Positions 26,301 through 33,558 of a stretch of 39,790 nucleotides of DNA are shown one piece after another. This DNA comes from JAVXAG01 sp040307645 (GTDB lineage Bacteria > Bacillota > Clostridia > Peptostreptococcales > Anaerovoracaceae): the NCBI GenBank assembly GCA_040307645.1, contig JAWRJF010000080.1, forward strand, positions 1-39,790. The letters run 5' to 3'. Within the stretch, counting starts at the first letter, position 1, and each line of letters begins with the position of its first letter. Below the pieces are notes generated by a model. The model did no database searches, had not been told where the DNA came from, and saw nothing but the letters and a program-made list of their open reading frames with translations. Both the position numbers and the translations under genes were made by a program.

Positions 26301-26482
26301 ATGAGATGATGGATAACATTACAATATATGTTAATGCTGATGAAGATGTTAAAAAAGCTATTGATAAATTCAGACAGTATATTATGAAAGAGACATTAGC
26401 TCTTTCAATTGAAGAAAAAGCTGAATTAGAAGAATATGACTTAAATGGTCATAAAACTGGAATTACAGTAGAAAGAGTATAA
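23369..26482 (+). CDS. ileS: Isoleucine--tRNA ligase, type 2 (GxHH signature)
   Basis: Class I aminoacyl-tRNA synthetase, 1037 residues, of the eukaryote-like type-2 group. The catalytic HIGH-region reads PGIHH (GIHH at residues 54-57) in place of HxGH, and KMSKSRGN is the second signature. The CP1 editing domain contains AWTTTPWTLASN and GEDDYQCG-like motifs; CPRCG and CPHCG are zinc-like pairs. A C-terminal anticodon-binding domain and an extra type-2 tail follow. Type-2 enzymes are known for mupirocin resistance. AGAAAGGAAA precedes the ATG; expression is under the T-box leader. It is followed by rlmN after five bases. Confidence 0.96.
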   Translation: MFKNLSEKPIAEVQNEQVEQWKKEDLLHKCVTAREGKTPFVFYEGPPTANGKPGIHHVMARTLKDSICRYKTMKGFQVNRKAGWDTHGLPVEIEVEKQLNMSGKQDIEKYGIKEFNQKCKESVFTYTGMWREMTERMGYLVDLDDPYITLDNNYIETCWWILKEFFKEGFIYEGHKILPYCPRCGTGLASHEVAQGYKEVKVNTITAKFKRVDADEYFLAWTTTPWTLASNTVLTVGPEIDYVKAKMTEGDEEGNIFYVAKALANKVLGEGKFEILEEMKGKDLEYVEYEQLMPFIKPDKKAFFVTCMDYVSVEDGTGIVHTAPAFGEDDYQCGRKYNLPMIQPVDEDGCYTETPWKGHFVMEDGLDVEIIKWLAQENKIFGKAKLEHNYPHCWRCGTPLVYYAKPSWYIEMSKLKEQLVANNNTVNWYPEFVGEKRFGNWLAEVKDWAISRSRYWGTPIPIWRCECGHLECVGSREELVEKSIENIDESIELHRPYVDDVHIKCPHCGKNMSRIPEVMDCWFDSGAMPFAQWHYPFENKEIFDEKLFPADFICEGIDQTRGWFYSLMAISTFIKGQAPYRNVLVNDLILDKEGKKMSKSRGNTVSPFELFDKYGADATRWYLLSVSPAWSPTKFDEDGLVDVVSKFFGTLKNVYNFFVLYSNQDDINPDDIFVDYNQRPELDRWILSKYNQLIKDVNGYMDSYDHMKTVRAITDFVSEDLSNWYIRRARRRFYSEELDLDKKSVYTTTYEVLVGLSQLIAPIAPFISDEIYTKLTGQETVHISDFPTSNEKLIDKKVEERMDLVRTLVALGRGTREKERIKVRQPLAEILVDGKYKDLIEDLTPLMMEELNVKKVVFETDLDKFMNFSLKPNFKVAGPVLGGKIKVFGSALSKVDAADFVGKLESCGSVELDLDGEKFNIEKDFVDVRISAKDGFAVAMENNVFTILDTGITPELIDEGLARELISKVQQLRKQNNYEMMDNITIYVNADEDVKKAIDKFRQYIMKETLALSIEEKAELEEYDLNGHKTGITVERV

Positions 26483-26487
26483 ATCAA

Positions 26488-27510
26488 ATGAAAGTTAATC
26501 TACGAGACTTAACTTTGCCGGAAATGGTTACTTTTATTAATTCAATAGGAGAACCTAAATATAGGGCAAAACAGGTTTTCGGTTGGATTTATAAAGGAAA
26601 GACAGACTTCTGGGAGATGAAAAATCTCCCAGAAGTTTTTCGCCATAAACTGGCGGAAGAAAGTTATATTGGCGGGGTCGAAGCTGTAAAAGTTCAAAAA
26701 TCAGTTAAGGATGGCACCCGAAAATACCTTTTTCAACTAGAAGACGGAAACTTAATAGAAAGTGTGTTTATGAAATATAAATATGGCAATTCCATTTGTG
26801 TATCTTCACAGGCGGGGTGCAGGATGGGATGTAAGTTTTGTGCATCAACAATTATGGGGCTTTCTCGAAATCTTACTGCAGGAGAAATGGTGTCACAGTT
26901 ATTAGAAGCAGAAAAAGATACAGGTGAGAAGATAAACCATATTGTAGTTATGGGAACGGGGGAACCTTTCGATAACTACGAGAACGTATCAAAATTTATT
27001 AAAATAGTCAATGACAAAAATGGCCTTGGTCTTGGCATGCGCAATATTACTATATCAACTTGTGGTATTGTCCCTAAGATTAAAGAATTTGCCAATGATT
27101 TTCCTCAGGTAAATCTGGCTATATCTCTTCATGGAAGTAATGACAAATTAAGAGAATCCATGATGCCGATAAATAAGAGCTATCCAATAGAGTCACTTTT
27201 GTCAGTATGTAGAGAGTATATAAAGACAACAGGGAGACGTATAACCTTTGAATATACTTTAGTAAAGGGTAAAAATGATGGCAAGGAAAATGCTTTTGAG
27301 CTGGCTAATTTGCTTAAAGGCATCCTTTGTCATGTAAATCTGATTCCTTTGAACAAGGTCACTGAAACAGGGATGGATACAGTTGAAAAAGAGATTGCTT
27401 TAGAATTTCAAAATATTCTAGAGAGCAGAGGTGTGCCAACAACTATAAGACGTGAGCTTGGGACGGATATAGATGCTGCGTGTGGGCAGCTCCGTCTCAT
27501 TAAGAAATAG
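26488..27510 (+). CDS. rlmN: Dual-specificity rRNA/tRNA adenine-C2 methyltransferase RlmN
   Basis: Radical SAM enzyme that methylates C2 of A2503 in 23S rRNA and A37 in some tRNAs. The cluster motif is C111, C115, C118 (CRMGCKFC). Family segments GEPFDNYENV, ISTCGIVP and AISLHGSNDKLR are clear. The C-terminal Cys332 (DIDAACGQLR) is the position that carries the transient methyl group. Length 340 is normal. The ATG at 26488 has weak Shine-Dalgarno support (AGTATAAATCAA), fitting coupling to ileS upstream. Confidence 0.95.
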   Translation: MKVNLRDLTLPEMVTFINSIGEPKYRAKQVFGWIYKGKTDFWEMKNLPEVFRHKLAEESYIGGVEAVKVQKSVKDGTRKYLFQLEDGNLIESVFMKYKYGNSICVSSQAGCRMGCKFCASTIMGLSRNLTAGEMVSQLLEAEKDTGEKINHIVVMGTGEPFDNYENVSKFIKIVNDKNGLGLGMRNITISTCGIVPKIKEFANDFPQVNLAISLHGSNDKLRESMMPINKSYPIESLLSVCREYIKTTGRRITFEYTLVKGKNDGKENAFELANLLKGILCHVNLIPLNKVTETGMDTVEKEIALEFQNILESRGVPTTIRRELGTDIDAACGQLRLIKK

Positions 27511-27533
27511 TAGGAATATGGGACAAATAGTTG

Positions 27534-27562
27534 TTGAATGATTCTGAATTTTAGTATATAAT
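27534..27562 (+). promoter_or_regulatory. Promoter upstream of the P-loop protein gene
   Basis: TTGAAT (27534-27539), 17-base spacer, TATAAT (27557-27562), about 35 bases before the start codon. This suggests that the P-loop gene starts its own transcript. Confidence 0.6.
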
Positions 27563-27597
27563 AACACTAATAAAAATAAATAGGGAGGGCTATAACG

Positions 27598-28020
27598 ATG
27601 GTTAAATTATTAGTAGGACATAAAGGAAGCGGTAAAACTAAGCAGATGATTGATTTAGCAAACAACCAGGTAGAAAATAGCAAAGGAAGTGTAATCTTCA
27701 TTAATAAAAATTCAAGATTAATGTATGATTTGAAATATAGAATTAGAGTTGTTTGCATGGAGGATTTTGAACATATTACTAATAGTGATGAATATGTAGG
27801 ATTCCTTTATGGAATTATTAGCTCTGATCATGATATTGAAACTATATTTATTGATAGCATCCTAAAGCATGCAGACGTAACTTTAGGAGATCTTCCTGAA
27901 TTTTTATCAAGATTAACAGACATTTCTAAAAATTATGGAATGGACTTTGTAGTTAGCTTAAGTGCAGAAAAAGAAGAAATGATCGGTGTAGATTTTAGTC
28001 AGTATGAGATTTTAAATTAA
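27598..28020 (+). CDS. Small P-loop ATP/GTP-binding protein, unknown function
   Basis: Compact 140-residue P-loop protein. Walker A is GHKGSGKT (residues 7-14) and a Walker B-like strand is IETIFIDSIL (near 85-94). The rest looks like a minimal RecA/ATPase-like alpha-beta core with an Asp-rich turn and no obvious partner domain. GGGAGGGC precedes the ATG. Related small genes in Clostridia are often labelled PilT-like, which I do not think the sequence supports. The role is unknown. It is separated from the Nudix gene by about 125 bases. Confidence 0.8.
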   Translation: MVKLLVGHKGSGKTKQMIDLANNQVENSKGSVIFINKNSRLMYDLKYRIRVVCMEDFEHITNSDEYVGFLYGIISSDHDIETIFIDSILKHADVTLGDLPEFLSRLTDISKNYGMDFVVSLSAEKEEMIGVDFSQYEILN

Positions 28021-28147
28021 TTTAATTATAAACATACATAAAAGGCGGTCATATTAACAGAGTTAAATCTAGTTGTTAGTATGGCAGCTTTTTTTTGTAG
28101 AGAATTTTGAATTTTGCCATAAAAAATCATGGGAGGAGGTAGTCAAT

Positions 28148-28810
28148 ATTTTTAGAATAGATGAAATAGAAGAGGTATATTCCAATAACAACCCTGGGGT
28201 TATAGGAATATATAAAGAGTTTTCAGTTCTGGTACCTTTTGTAGAAAAAGAAGGAGAGCTATTTATACTGTATGAAAGACGAGCAAAACATATGAAAACT
28301 CAACCGGGGGAAATTTGTTTTCCGGGAGGGAAAATGGAAGCTTGTGAAACAGCTAAGCAAAGTGCAATTAGAGAAACATCAGAAGAACTATCTATAGATC
28401 CTGACAAAATAAAAGTAATTGGCCAGGGCGATACTTTGTATACCTATGGAAACTTGGCATTGTATACATTTATTGGATCTATTGAGTACGAAACCTATAA
28501 AAACATTGAACCTGAGCCGGAAGAGGTTGACGAAGTATTTCTTGTACCTGTAAAAAAGCTTATGGAGTTAGAACCTAAGAGATTTGAAGGTCAGGTTAGT
28601 TTAAAAATTGATGAGGGATTTCCCTATAATGAGATAGGAGTTGCTAGAAATTATCCATGGAAGAAAGGTACATGGCATGTACCCTATTATAATATTGATG
28701 GTAGAGCGATTTGGGGAATGACAGCAAAAATAACAGAAAATGTAATCACTAGGGTATGGAGAAGGGAAAAGCCAAAAAAGGCTTTAAATATTTTTCATAA
28801 TGGATTATAA
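28148..28810 (+). CDS. CoA pyrophosphatase-type Nudix hydrolase, probable ATT start
   Basis: Nudix hydrolase of about 220 residues. The Nudix box is GKMEACETAKQSAIRETSEE (GX5EX7REXXEE), directly preceded by the CoA-specific signature: ERRAKHMKTQPGEICFPGG. This indicates cleavage of CoA or its derivatives to phosphopantetheine products. The open frame continues up to a TTG at 28073 without a binding site. The only strong Shine-Dalgarno is AGGAGG at 28134-28139, eight bases before an in-frame ATT at 28148, which gives an N-terminus IFRIDEIEEVY that fits homologues. No ATG, GTG or TTG lies at suitable spacing, so the start is most likely ATT. Confidence 0.85.
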   Translation: MFRIDEIEEVYSNNNPGVIGIYKEFSVLVPFVEKEGELFILYERRAKHMKTQPGEICFPGGKMEACETAKQSAIRETSEELSIDPDKIKVIGQGDTLYTYGNLALYTFIGSIEYETYKNIEPEPEEVDEVFLVPVKKLMELEPKRFEGQVSLKIDEGFPYNEIGVARNYPWKKGTWHVPYYNIDGRAIWGMTAKITENVITRVWRREKPKKALNIFHNGL

Positions 28811-28856
28811 TGGGTTAGTAAGATATTTTTAGAATAATCTTAGGAGGAGAAAACAA

Positions 28857-29918
28857 ATGAAAAAAGTATTAACTATTTTACTTACATTAGCTATGGTTTT
28901 CTGTTTCTTTGCTTGTGGTGAGAAAGAAGCAGAGACTTATGAAATCGGAATGGTAACTGATGTAGGAACAATCGATGACAAATCATTTAACCAAGGTACT
29001 TGGGAAGGTGTTAAGGCTTATGGTGATGCACAAGATATCACTTATAAGTATTATCAGCCAACAGCAGATACTGATGATGCTAGAATGGAACAGATTGATA
29101 ATGCAGTAGCAAACGGTGCTAAAGTAATTGTAACACCAGGCTTCTTATTTGAAAAAGTTATTTTCCAAGCTCAGCAGAAATATCCAAAAGTAACATTCTT
29201 ATTTATTGATGGAGCTCCAAAAGACAAAGATAAAGAATCTATTGCAGAAAATACTGTAGGTATCTCTTTTGCTGAACAGGATGCAGGATATCTTGCAGGA
29301 TATGCAGCAGTTAAAGACGGATACACTAAACTTGGATTTATGGGTGGGATTCCAGTTCCAGCAGTAGTACGTTATGGATATGGATTTGTAGAAGGTGCTA
29401 ATGCAGCAGCAAAAGAACTAGGAATTAAAGATGTAGAAATTAAATACAACTATACAAACTCATTTAATGCTTCCCCTGATATTCAGGCAAAGGCAGCTGG
29501 ATGGTATAAAGGTGGCACTGAAGTGATATTCTCATGTGGTGGTGGAATATTTGCATCAATTACAGCAGCTGCTGAAGCGGCAGAAGCTAAGGTTATCGGT
29601 GTTGACGTAGACCAGAGTGGAGAATCTAAAGCAGTAATCACTTCTGCAATGAAGAATCTTAACGGTGCTGTTCAGAAAGTATTAGGCGACTACTATGGTG
29701 GCACTTTTGAAGGTGGAAAACACTTAGTATTAGGTTCTGCAGATGATGCAGTAGGTCTTCCAATGGAAACTTCAGTATTCGAAAAATTCACTAAAGAAGA
29801 CTACGATGCAGTTTATGCAAATGTTAAAGATGGAAAAATTAAGATTTCTACTGATGCAGATGCAAAAACAGCAGAAGATTTAAAAGTATCAGCTGTTAAG
29901 GTTAAGGTTGTAGAATAA
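28857..29918 (+). CDS. nupN: BMP-family nucleoside-binding lipoprotein of an ABC importer
   Basis: Substrate-binding lipoprotein of the BMP/PnrA (TmpC) family, 353 residues. A signal peptide with lipobox ends at Cys20 (CFFAC). Family motifs are DVGTIDDKSFNQGTWEG, the middle GFMGGIPVPAVVRYGYGFVEGA, and GVDVDQSG. BMP proteins bind purine nucleosides. AGGAGG precedes the ATG. It pairs with the ATPase and permeases downstream, from which it is now separated by the insertion sequence; in B. subtilis the same set is nupN-O-P-Q. It has its own terminator. Confidence 0.92.
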   Translation: MKKVLTILLTLAMVFCFFACGEKEAETYEIGMVTDVGTIDDKSFNQGTWEGVKAYGDAQDITYKYYQPTADTDDARMEQIDNAVANGAKVIVTPGFLFEKVIFQAQQKYPKVTFLFIDGAPKDKDKESIAENTVGISFAEQDAGYLAGYAAVKDGYTKLGFMGGIPVPAVVRYGYGFVEGANAAAKELGIKDVEIKYNYTNSFNASPDIQAKAAGWYKGGTEVIFSCGGGIFASITAAAEAAEAKVIGVDVDQSGESKAVITSAMKNLNGAVQKVLGDYYGGTFEGGKHLVLGSADDAVGLPMETSVFEKFTKEDYDAVYANVKDGKIKISTDADAKTAEDLKVSAVKVKVVE

Positions 29919-29945
29919 TAATTAAATAATATAAAAATAAATATG

Positions 29946-29959
29946 ATCACTTCGGTGAT
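29946..29959. other. UUCG tetraloop hairpin after the BMP gene
   Basis: ATCAC, TTCG, GTGAT forms a stable five-pair stem with a UUCG loop. There is no T-run after it; it may stabilise the 3' end of the lipoprotein mRNA. The main terminator follows 17 bases later. Confidence 0.5.
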
Positions 29960-29976
29960 TTGATAGAACTAAAAAA

Positions 29977-30027
29977 GGCAGTTGCTATTGTTTTTGATAT
30001 GAAACTATAGTGTACTGCCCTTTTTTT
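29977..30027 (+). terminator. Rho-independent terminator after the BMP lipoprotein gene
   Basis: GGCAGT (29977-29982) pairs with ACTGCC (30014-30019); an inner CTAT/ATAG stem extends it; TTTTTTT follows at 30021-30027. It lies outside the IS, so the lipoprotein gene can end its transcript before the ATPase gene. Confidence 0.8.
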
Positions 30028-30051
30028 ATATTTATTACCATTTTTTCCTAT

Positions 30052-30059
30052 ATTATAAG
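30052..30059. repeat. Target-site duplication, left copy
   Basis: ATTATAAG, identical to 31921-31928 on the other side of the IS. Confidence 0.9.
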
Positions 30060-30066
30060 GGGTAAT

Positions 30067-30105
30067 CAAAATCCTTCAGGGTTTCTCCAAAATCTTTCAG
30101 GGTTT
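30067..30105. repeat. Two 18-bp direct repeats at the IS left end
   Basis: CAAAATCCTTCAGGGTTT (30067-30084) and CAAAATCTTTCAGGGTTT (30088-30105), one mismatch, 21-base period. The right end carries a single related copy read inward. They may be transposase-binding sites. Confidence 0.75.
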
Positions 30106-30192
30106 AGTTTCGGGGTCAACCGGAATTATTCCAAAAAAATTAGGGGTTAACTTTCGGGGGAGGATGTTACCGAAAATTTAATGAAAAATGTT

Positions 30193-30220
30193 AAGAGGAC
30201 GAATTGATTTTCGTCCTCTT
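30193..30220 (-). terminator. Terminator after the transposase gene
   Basis: AAGAGGACGAA (30193-30203) pairs with TTCGTCCTCTT (30210-30220) across a 6-base loop. It lies just past the transposase stop, and on the minus strand is followed by TTAACATTTTT. Confidence 0.7.
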
Positions 30221-30246
30221 GTCATACAGGCAAATCTTTTTTAATA

Positions 30247-31707
30247 TTACTTCTTAAATAGTTTTGCTTTAATTTTCTTAGTGTATGGTCCACGTGTAAT
30301 ATTACTCTTTGGACATACTTCTTCCATCGTTCTAGGAACAGCCAGCATTGCAGCATTACGCCTCTGAGAGAACAGGAATCTGTTTCTGAGATGATAGAAG
30401 TTGCGATATCCTCTGGCATTTCTTTTCATGTCTTTAGGAATGCGATTTAATGACTCCATTGGACCATTCGAGAGACGACTTAAGTATGTACCACCTTCTC
30501 CGATTCTTTCAATCATGATAAAAGAGTTGACTATCTGCTCTTGAAATTGTTCAAGGGTATATGAAATATCGTTGAAAATCTTGAACTTGCTGTTACGATA
30601 TATCTCAATAATATCCTTTAATCCTTGTCTTGCCTCCTTGTGATTGCCAGAATACTTGTTGTTGAAAGTAATATACTTTTCTTTAAGATCACGCATTTCT
30701 AATATGTTAGAGTCAATTTTGTGTAACTCGTGTTCATAGTCATAAATGGACATGTAGCAATTATATTTTCTATCCAAATGGGATTTTGCTGAATATGGAA
30801 TAGCAGAACGATTCTTTAAAATTAGCCATTTAAAGTTTTTCAAGAGATAGTATTCCCTTGATACTGTAAACGCTACTCTTCTTCCCAGTTCTTGCTCCAG
30901 TTCTTCATGTCTTTTTTGATCCCTGTCCCGGTATCTTCCTTGCAGCTTACGTAGATGGATTAACAAGTAGTTATTGATTAATTTTACAACATGGAATGAA
31001 TCAACAACAGATACTGCATTGTGAAAGTAGCTATTTACATAATCCGTGTAAGGACGGTACATATCAGAAACAAGGTACTTAACTCTATCGCGTTCCTTCT
31101 TTGGAATTCCAAGAAAATATGGTTCTGTTACTTCCTTCCTGCGATTGATTATCATATCAATGGGTTCTCCGGTTGCAAAGTCTTGAATTACGAGTGCATA
31201 GTTGCACACACGAGAAATTCCGACATGAACTTCATCAACGCATATAGCTTCAGTAAAGCCTCTGCGCTTCATGTTAACATACCGTTCGAATGTGTAGATT
31301 GCATAAGTATCCGATACGTTGTATTTGTCGGCTATTTGTGATGCGGTTAAGTTGCAATCCCTGAATGCTTCGACAATTAAAAGATCTGTTATGTTAGTAT
31401 TCTGACGGTATTTCTCAACAAAGCTAAATTCATCTGTTAATGTGAACCTGCAATTATCATTTATGCATCGCCATGTCCGTTGATTAATTTTAAGCTTAAG
31501 GGCGAAGCCATCTTGCAAGATTGGATGATTAACAGTACGTTGATAAATCCCCCTAGAATGCATTTTAAATCCGCAAAGAGGACAGTAATGAGGGAAAAGC
31601 CGTTTCTCTAAAGTTATCACTTTAGTCATTCCGATAGTATCAATTCTTTTTATTTCGATGTCTGCATCTTTTAAGTTGATGAATTTTGTGATATTATTGT
31701 CATACAT
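30247..31707 (-). CDS. ISL3-family DDE transposase
   Basis: Transposase of 486 residues. N-terminal zinc-ribbon of ISL3 type: CPLCG then later CINDNC (about residues 38-82). A helix-turn-helix follows (LTASQIADKYNVSDTYAIYTF). The catalytic DDE core starts at ICVDEVHVG, continues with LVSDMYRPY, VDSFHVVKL, and has the final Glu in NGPMESLN, followed by the ISL3-typical KRNARGYRNFYHLRNRFL. The frame is intact, so the element may be active. The ATG at 31707 has GAAAGGAAT upstream on the minus strand. Confidence 0.95.
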   Translation of the reverse strand: MYDNNITKFINLKDADIEIKRIDTIGMTKVITLEKRLFPHYCPLCGFKMHSRGIYQRTVNHPILQDGFALKLKINQRTWRCINDNCRFTLTDEFSFVEKYRQNTNITDLLIVEAFRDCNLTASQIADKYNVSDTYAIYTFERYVNMKRRGFTEAICVDEVHVGISRVCNYALVIQDFATGEPIDMIINRRKEVTEPYFLGIPKKERDRVKYLVSDMYRPYTDYVNSYFHNAVSVVDSFHVVKLINNYLLIHLRKLQGRYRDRDQKRHEELEQELGRRVAFTVSREYYLLKNFKWLILKNRSAIPYSAKSHLDRKYNCYMSIYDYEHELHKIDSNILEMRDLKEKYITFNNKYSGNHKEARQGLKDIIEIYRNSKFKIFNDISYTLEQFQEQIVNSFIMIERIGEGGTYLSRLSNGPMESLNRIPKDMKRNARGYRNFYHLRNRFLFSQRRNAAMLAVPRTMEEVCPKSNITRGPYTKKIKAKLFKK

Positions 31708-31760
31708 TGAGATTCCTTTCTTAAAGATTTGCCTAAAATTATGATAAGACGAGGAATCAA

Positions 31761-31804
31761 AAAGGACAATCTTAGAGAATTAATTTCCTGAAAGATTGTC
31801 CTTT
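31761..31804. terminator. Bidirectional terminator-like hairpin upstream of the transposase
   Basis: AAAGGACAATCTT (31761-31773) pairs with AAGATTGTCCTTT (31792-31804), 13 perfect pairs. T-runs follow on both strands (ATTTTTTT on plus; TTTTTGATT on minus). It lies between the right IS end and the transposase start and could block outside transcripts from reaching the transposase gene. Confidence 0.7.
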
Positions 31805-31827
31805 ATTTTTTTCTAAAAATGTCTAGC

Positions 31828-31890
31828 CCCCGAAAGTCAACCCCGAAAGATTATGGCAAAATTGCCAAACCCCGAAAGTCAACCCCGAAA
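31828..31890. repeat. 21-bp direct repeats at the IS right end
   Basis: Two identical copies (31828-31848 and 31870-31890), 42 bases apart, each made of two CCCCGAAA units separated by GTCAA. The same unit appears inverted (TTTCGGGG) at 30108-30115 and 30152-30159 near the left end. Arrangement suggests multiple transposase-binding sites. Confidence 0.8.
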
Positions 31891-31920
31891 CTTTATGCCC
31901 CCTAAAGATTTTGGATACCC

Positions 31921-31928
31921 ATTATAAG
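31921..31928. repeat. Target-site duplication, right copy
   Basis: ATTATAAG, identical to 30052-30059. Confidence 0.9.
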
Positions 31929-31962
31929 AATAATGCAGAAAAGGAATTAAAGGACAATACTT

Positions 31963-31997
31963 TATAATGGTTTTTTTGTAAAAATTATTGTATAATG
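31963..31997 (+). promoter_or_regulatory. Weak promoter candidates for the nucleoside ATPase-permease genes
   Basis: Two perfect TATAAT boxes (31963-31968 and 31992-31997) lie just outside the right IS end, upstream of the ATPase start. Neither has a good -35 at 17 bases. They could give the ATPase operon its own transcription in spite of the IS. Confidence 0.4.
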
Positions 31998-32034
31998 AGA
32001 AAGACATATGTATTAATTCAAAGAGGAGAAAAAC

Positions 32035-33558
32035 ATGGATTATATTATAGAAATGTTGAACATCACTAAGGAATTCCCCGGAATAATTGCCAATGATGAT
32101 ATTACATTACAATTGCGAAAGGGAGAGATACACGCACTGCTTGGAGAAAATGGAGCAGGAAAGTCTACTTTGATGAGTGTTCTTTTCGGTATGTATAAAC
32201 CGGAGAAAGGGATTATTAAGAAAAATGGAAAAGAAATTAAGATTAATAATCCAAATGATGCTAATGATCTGGGCATTGGTATGGTTCATCAGCATTTTAA
32301 ATTGGTTCATAATTTCACAGTACTTCAAAATATAGTGCTTGGAGTTGAGACAACTAAAAATGGCATACTAAAAATGGAAGATGCACGAAAGAGGGTAGTG
32401 GAACTTTCTAATAAATATGGGTTAAGAGTAGATCCCGATGCTGTAACAGAGGATATTACTGTTGGTATGCAGCAGCGTGTTGAAATTCTTAAAATGCTTT
32501 ATAGAGATAATGAAATTCTTATTTTTGACGAGCCAACTGCTGTTTTGACACCACAGGAGATAGAAGAGCTTATGAAGATAATGAAAAATTTAGCCAACGA
32601 GGGTAAATCTATTTTGTTTATTACACATAAGCTAAATGAAATTAAAACTGTAGCTGACAGATGTTCTGTTTTAAGAAAAGGGAAATATATTGGGACTGTC
32701 GATGTAAAAGAAACTTCGAAAGAACAGATGTCTGAAATGATGGTAGGAAGAAAAGTTAATTTTGTTATAGATAAAAAACCATCAGAGCTTGGACAAGTTG
32801 CCTTTGAAGCTAAGAACGTATCTGTCCTTGCTAAAGGTCAAAACAAAAAACTAGTAAATAATGTATCTTTCAGCGTAAGAGAAGGTGAAATTGTATGTAT
32901 AGCCGGAATTGATGGAAACGGGCAATCTGAACTGGTATATGCTTTGACAGGGCTAGGTCCTATATCAGAGGGAAATGTATACATCAGGGGCAAGGATGTT
33001 ACTCATGATTCGGTTAGGAAAAGAAATATAACTGGTATGGCCCACATTCCTGAGGACAGACATAAGGATGGGTTAATATTAGATTATTCTCTTGGAGAAA
33101 ACCTAATACTAAAAAAGTATTTTGAACCAGATTACCAAAAAAATGGTTTTATAAGGTTCTCAGAAATAAAGAAATTCAGTGAGAATTTAATAAACAGGTT
33201 TGATATAAGAAGCGGTCAAGGACCAAAAACTATAGCTAGAAGCATGTCTGGCGGAAATCAGCAAAAAGCTATTATTGCAAGAGAAATTGATTTGGATCCT
33301 GAAATTTTAATTGCTGTTCAACCTACAAGAGGTCTTGATGTAGGGGCTATAGAGTATATACACAAACAACTAATTGAACAGAGGGATAAAGGGAAAGCTG
33401 TATTACTGGTTTCTTTAGAACTTGATGAAGTGATGAATATAAGCGATAGAATATTAGTCATGTACGAGGGAGAGATTGTGGCTGACTTAAACCCTAAAGA
33501 AGTCACTATTCAAGAACTGGGATTGTATATGGCAGGGTCAAAGAGAGGTGAAGCATAA
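32035..33558 (+). CDS. nupO: Dual-domain ABC ATPase of the nucleoside importer
   Basis: Two ABC domains in one chain of 507 residues, as in RbsA-like sugar and nucleoside importers. First domain: Walker A GENGAGKST (37-45), Walker B EILIFDEPTAVLT, with a non-standard signature (VGMQQRVEI). Second domain: a degenerate Walker A (GIDGNGQSE), clear SGGNQQKAIIAREI signature and the QPTRGLDVGA segment typical of this family. AGAGGAGA precedes the ATG. It is followed by two permease genes with one-base spacing or overlap. Confidence 0.94.
   Translation: MDYIIEMLNITKEFPGIIANDDITLQLRKGEIHALLGENGAGKSTLMSVLFGMYKPEKGIIKKNGKEIKINNPNDANDLGIGMVHQHFKLVHNFTVLQNIVLGVETTKNGILKMEDARKRVVELSNKYGLRVDPDAVTEDITVGMQQRVEILKMLYRDNEILIFDEPTAVLTPQEIEELMKIMKNLANEGKSILFITHKLNEIKTVADRCSVLRKGKYIGTVDVKETSKEQMSEMMVGRKVNFVIDKKPSELGQVAFEAKNVSVLAKGQNKKLVNNVSFSVREGEIVCIAGIDGNGQSELVYALTGLGPISEGNVYIRGKDVTHDSVRKRNITGMAHIPEDRHKDGLILDYSLGENLILKKYFEPDYQKNGFIRFSEIKKFSENLINRFDIRSGQGPKTIARSMSGGNQQKAIIAREIDLDPEILIAVQPTRGLDVGAIEYIHKQLIEQRDKGKAVLLVSLELDEVMNISDRILVMYEGEIVADLNPKEVTIQELGLYMAGSKRGEA

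Larger units (their letters stand above)
30060..31920 (-). mobile_element. Complete ISL3-family insertion sequence (1861 bp) with 8-bp target duplication
   Basis: Both ends are visible. The left end starts GGGTAATCAAAATCCTTCAG; the right end read inward starts GGGTATCCAAAATCTTTAGG, an imperfect inverted repeat. ATTATAAG flanks both sides (30052-30059 and 31921-31928), an exact 8-bp target duplication, the size expected for ISL3 elements. The single transposase gene is on the minus strand. Subterminal repeats and two hairpins lie in the non-coding ends. The element sits in the gap between the nucleoside lipoprotein and ATPase genes. The undamaged frame and duplication suggest recent insertion. 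The two gaps of about 330 bases around the transposase gene are IS ends plus the flanking terminator and promoter. Confidence 0.93.

Noticed and set aside
31828..31890. CRISPR-like repeats near the right IS end
   Set aside because: Only two 21-bp copies inside an IS terminus, with inverted counterparts at the other end; these are transposon subterminal repeats.
31947..31963. AAAGGACAAT outside the IS resembling its internal hairpin arm
   Set aside because: Ten matching bases in AT-rich sequence; beyond the target duplication and without other IS sequence, so probably chance.
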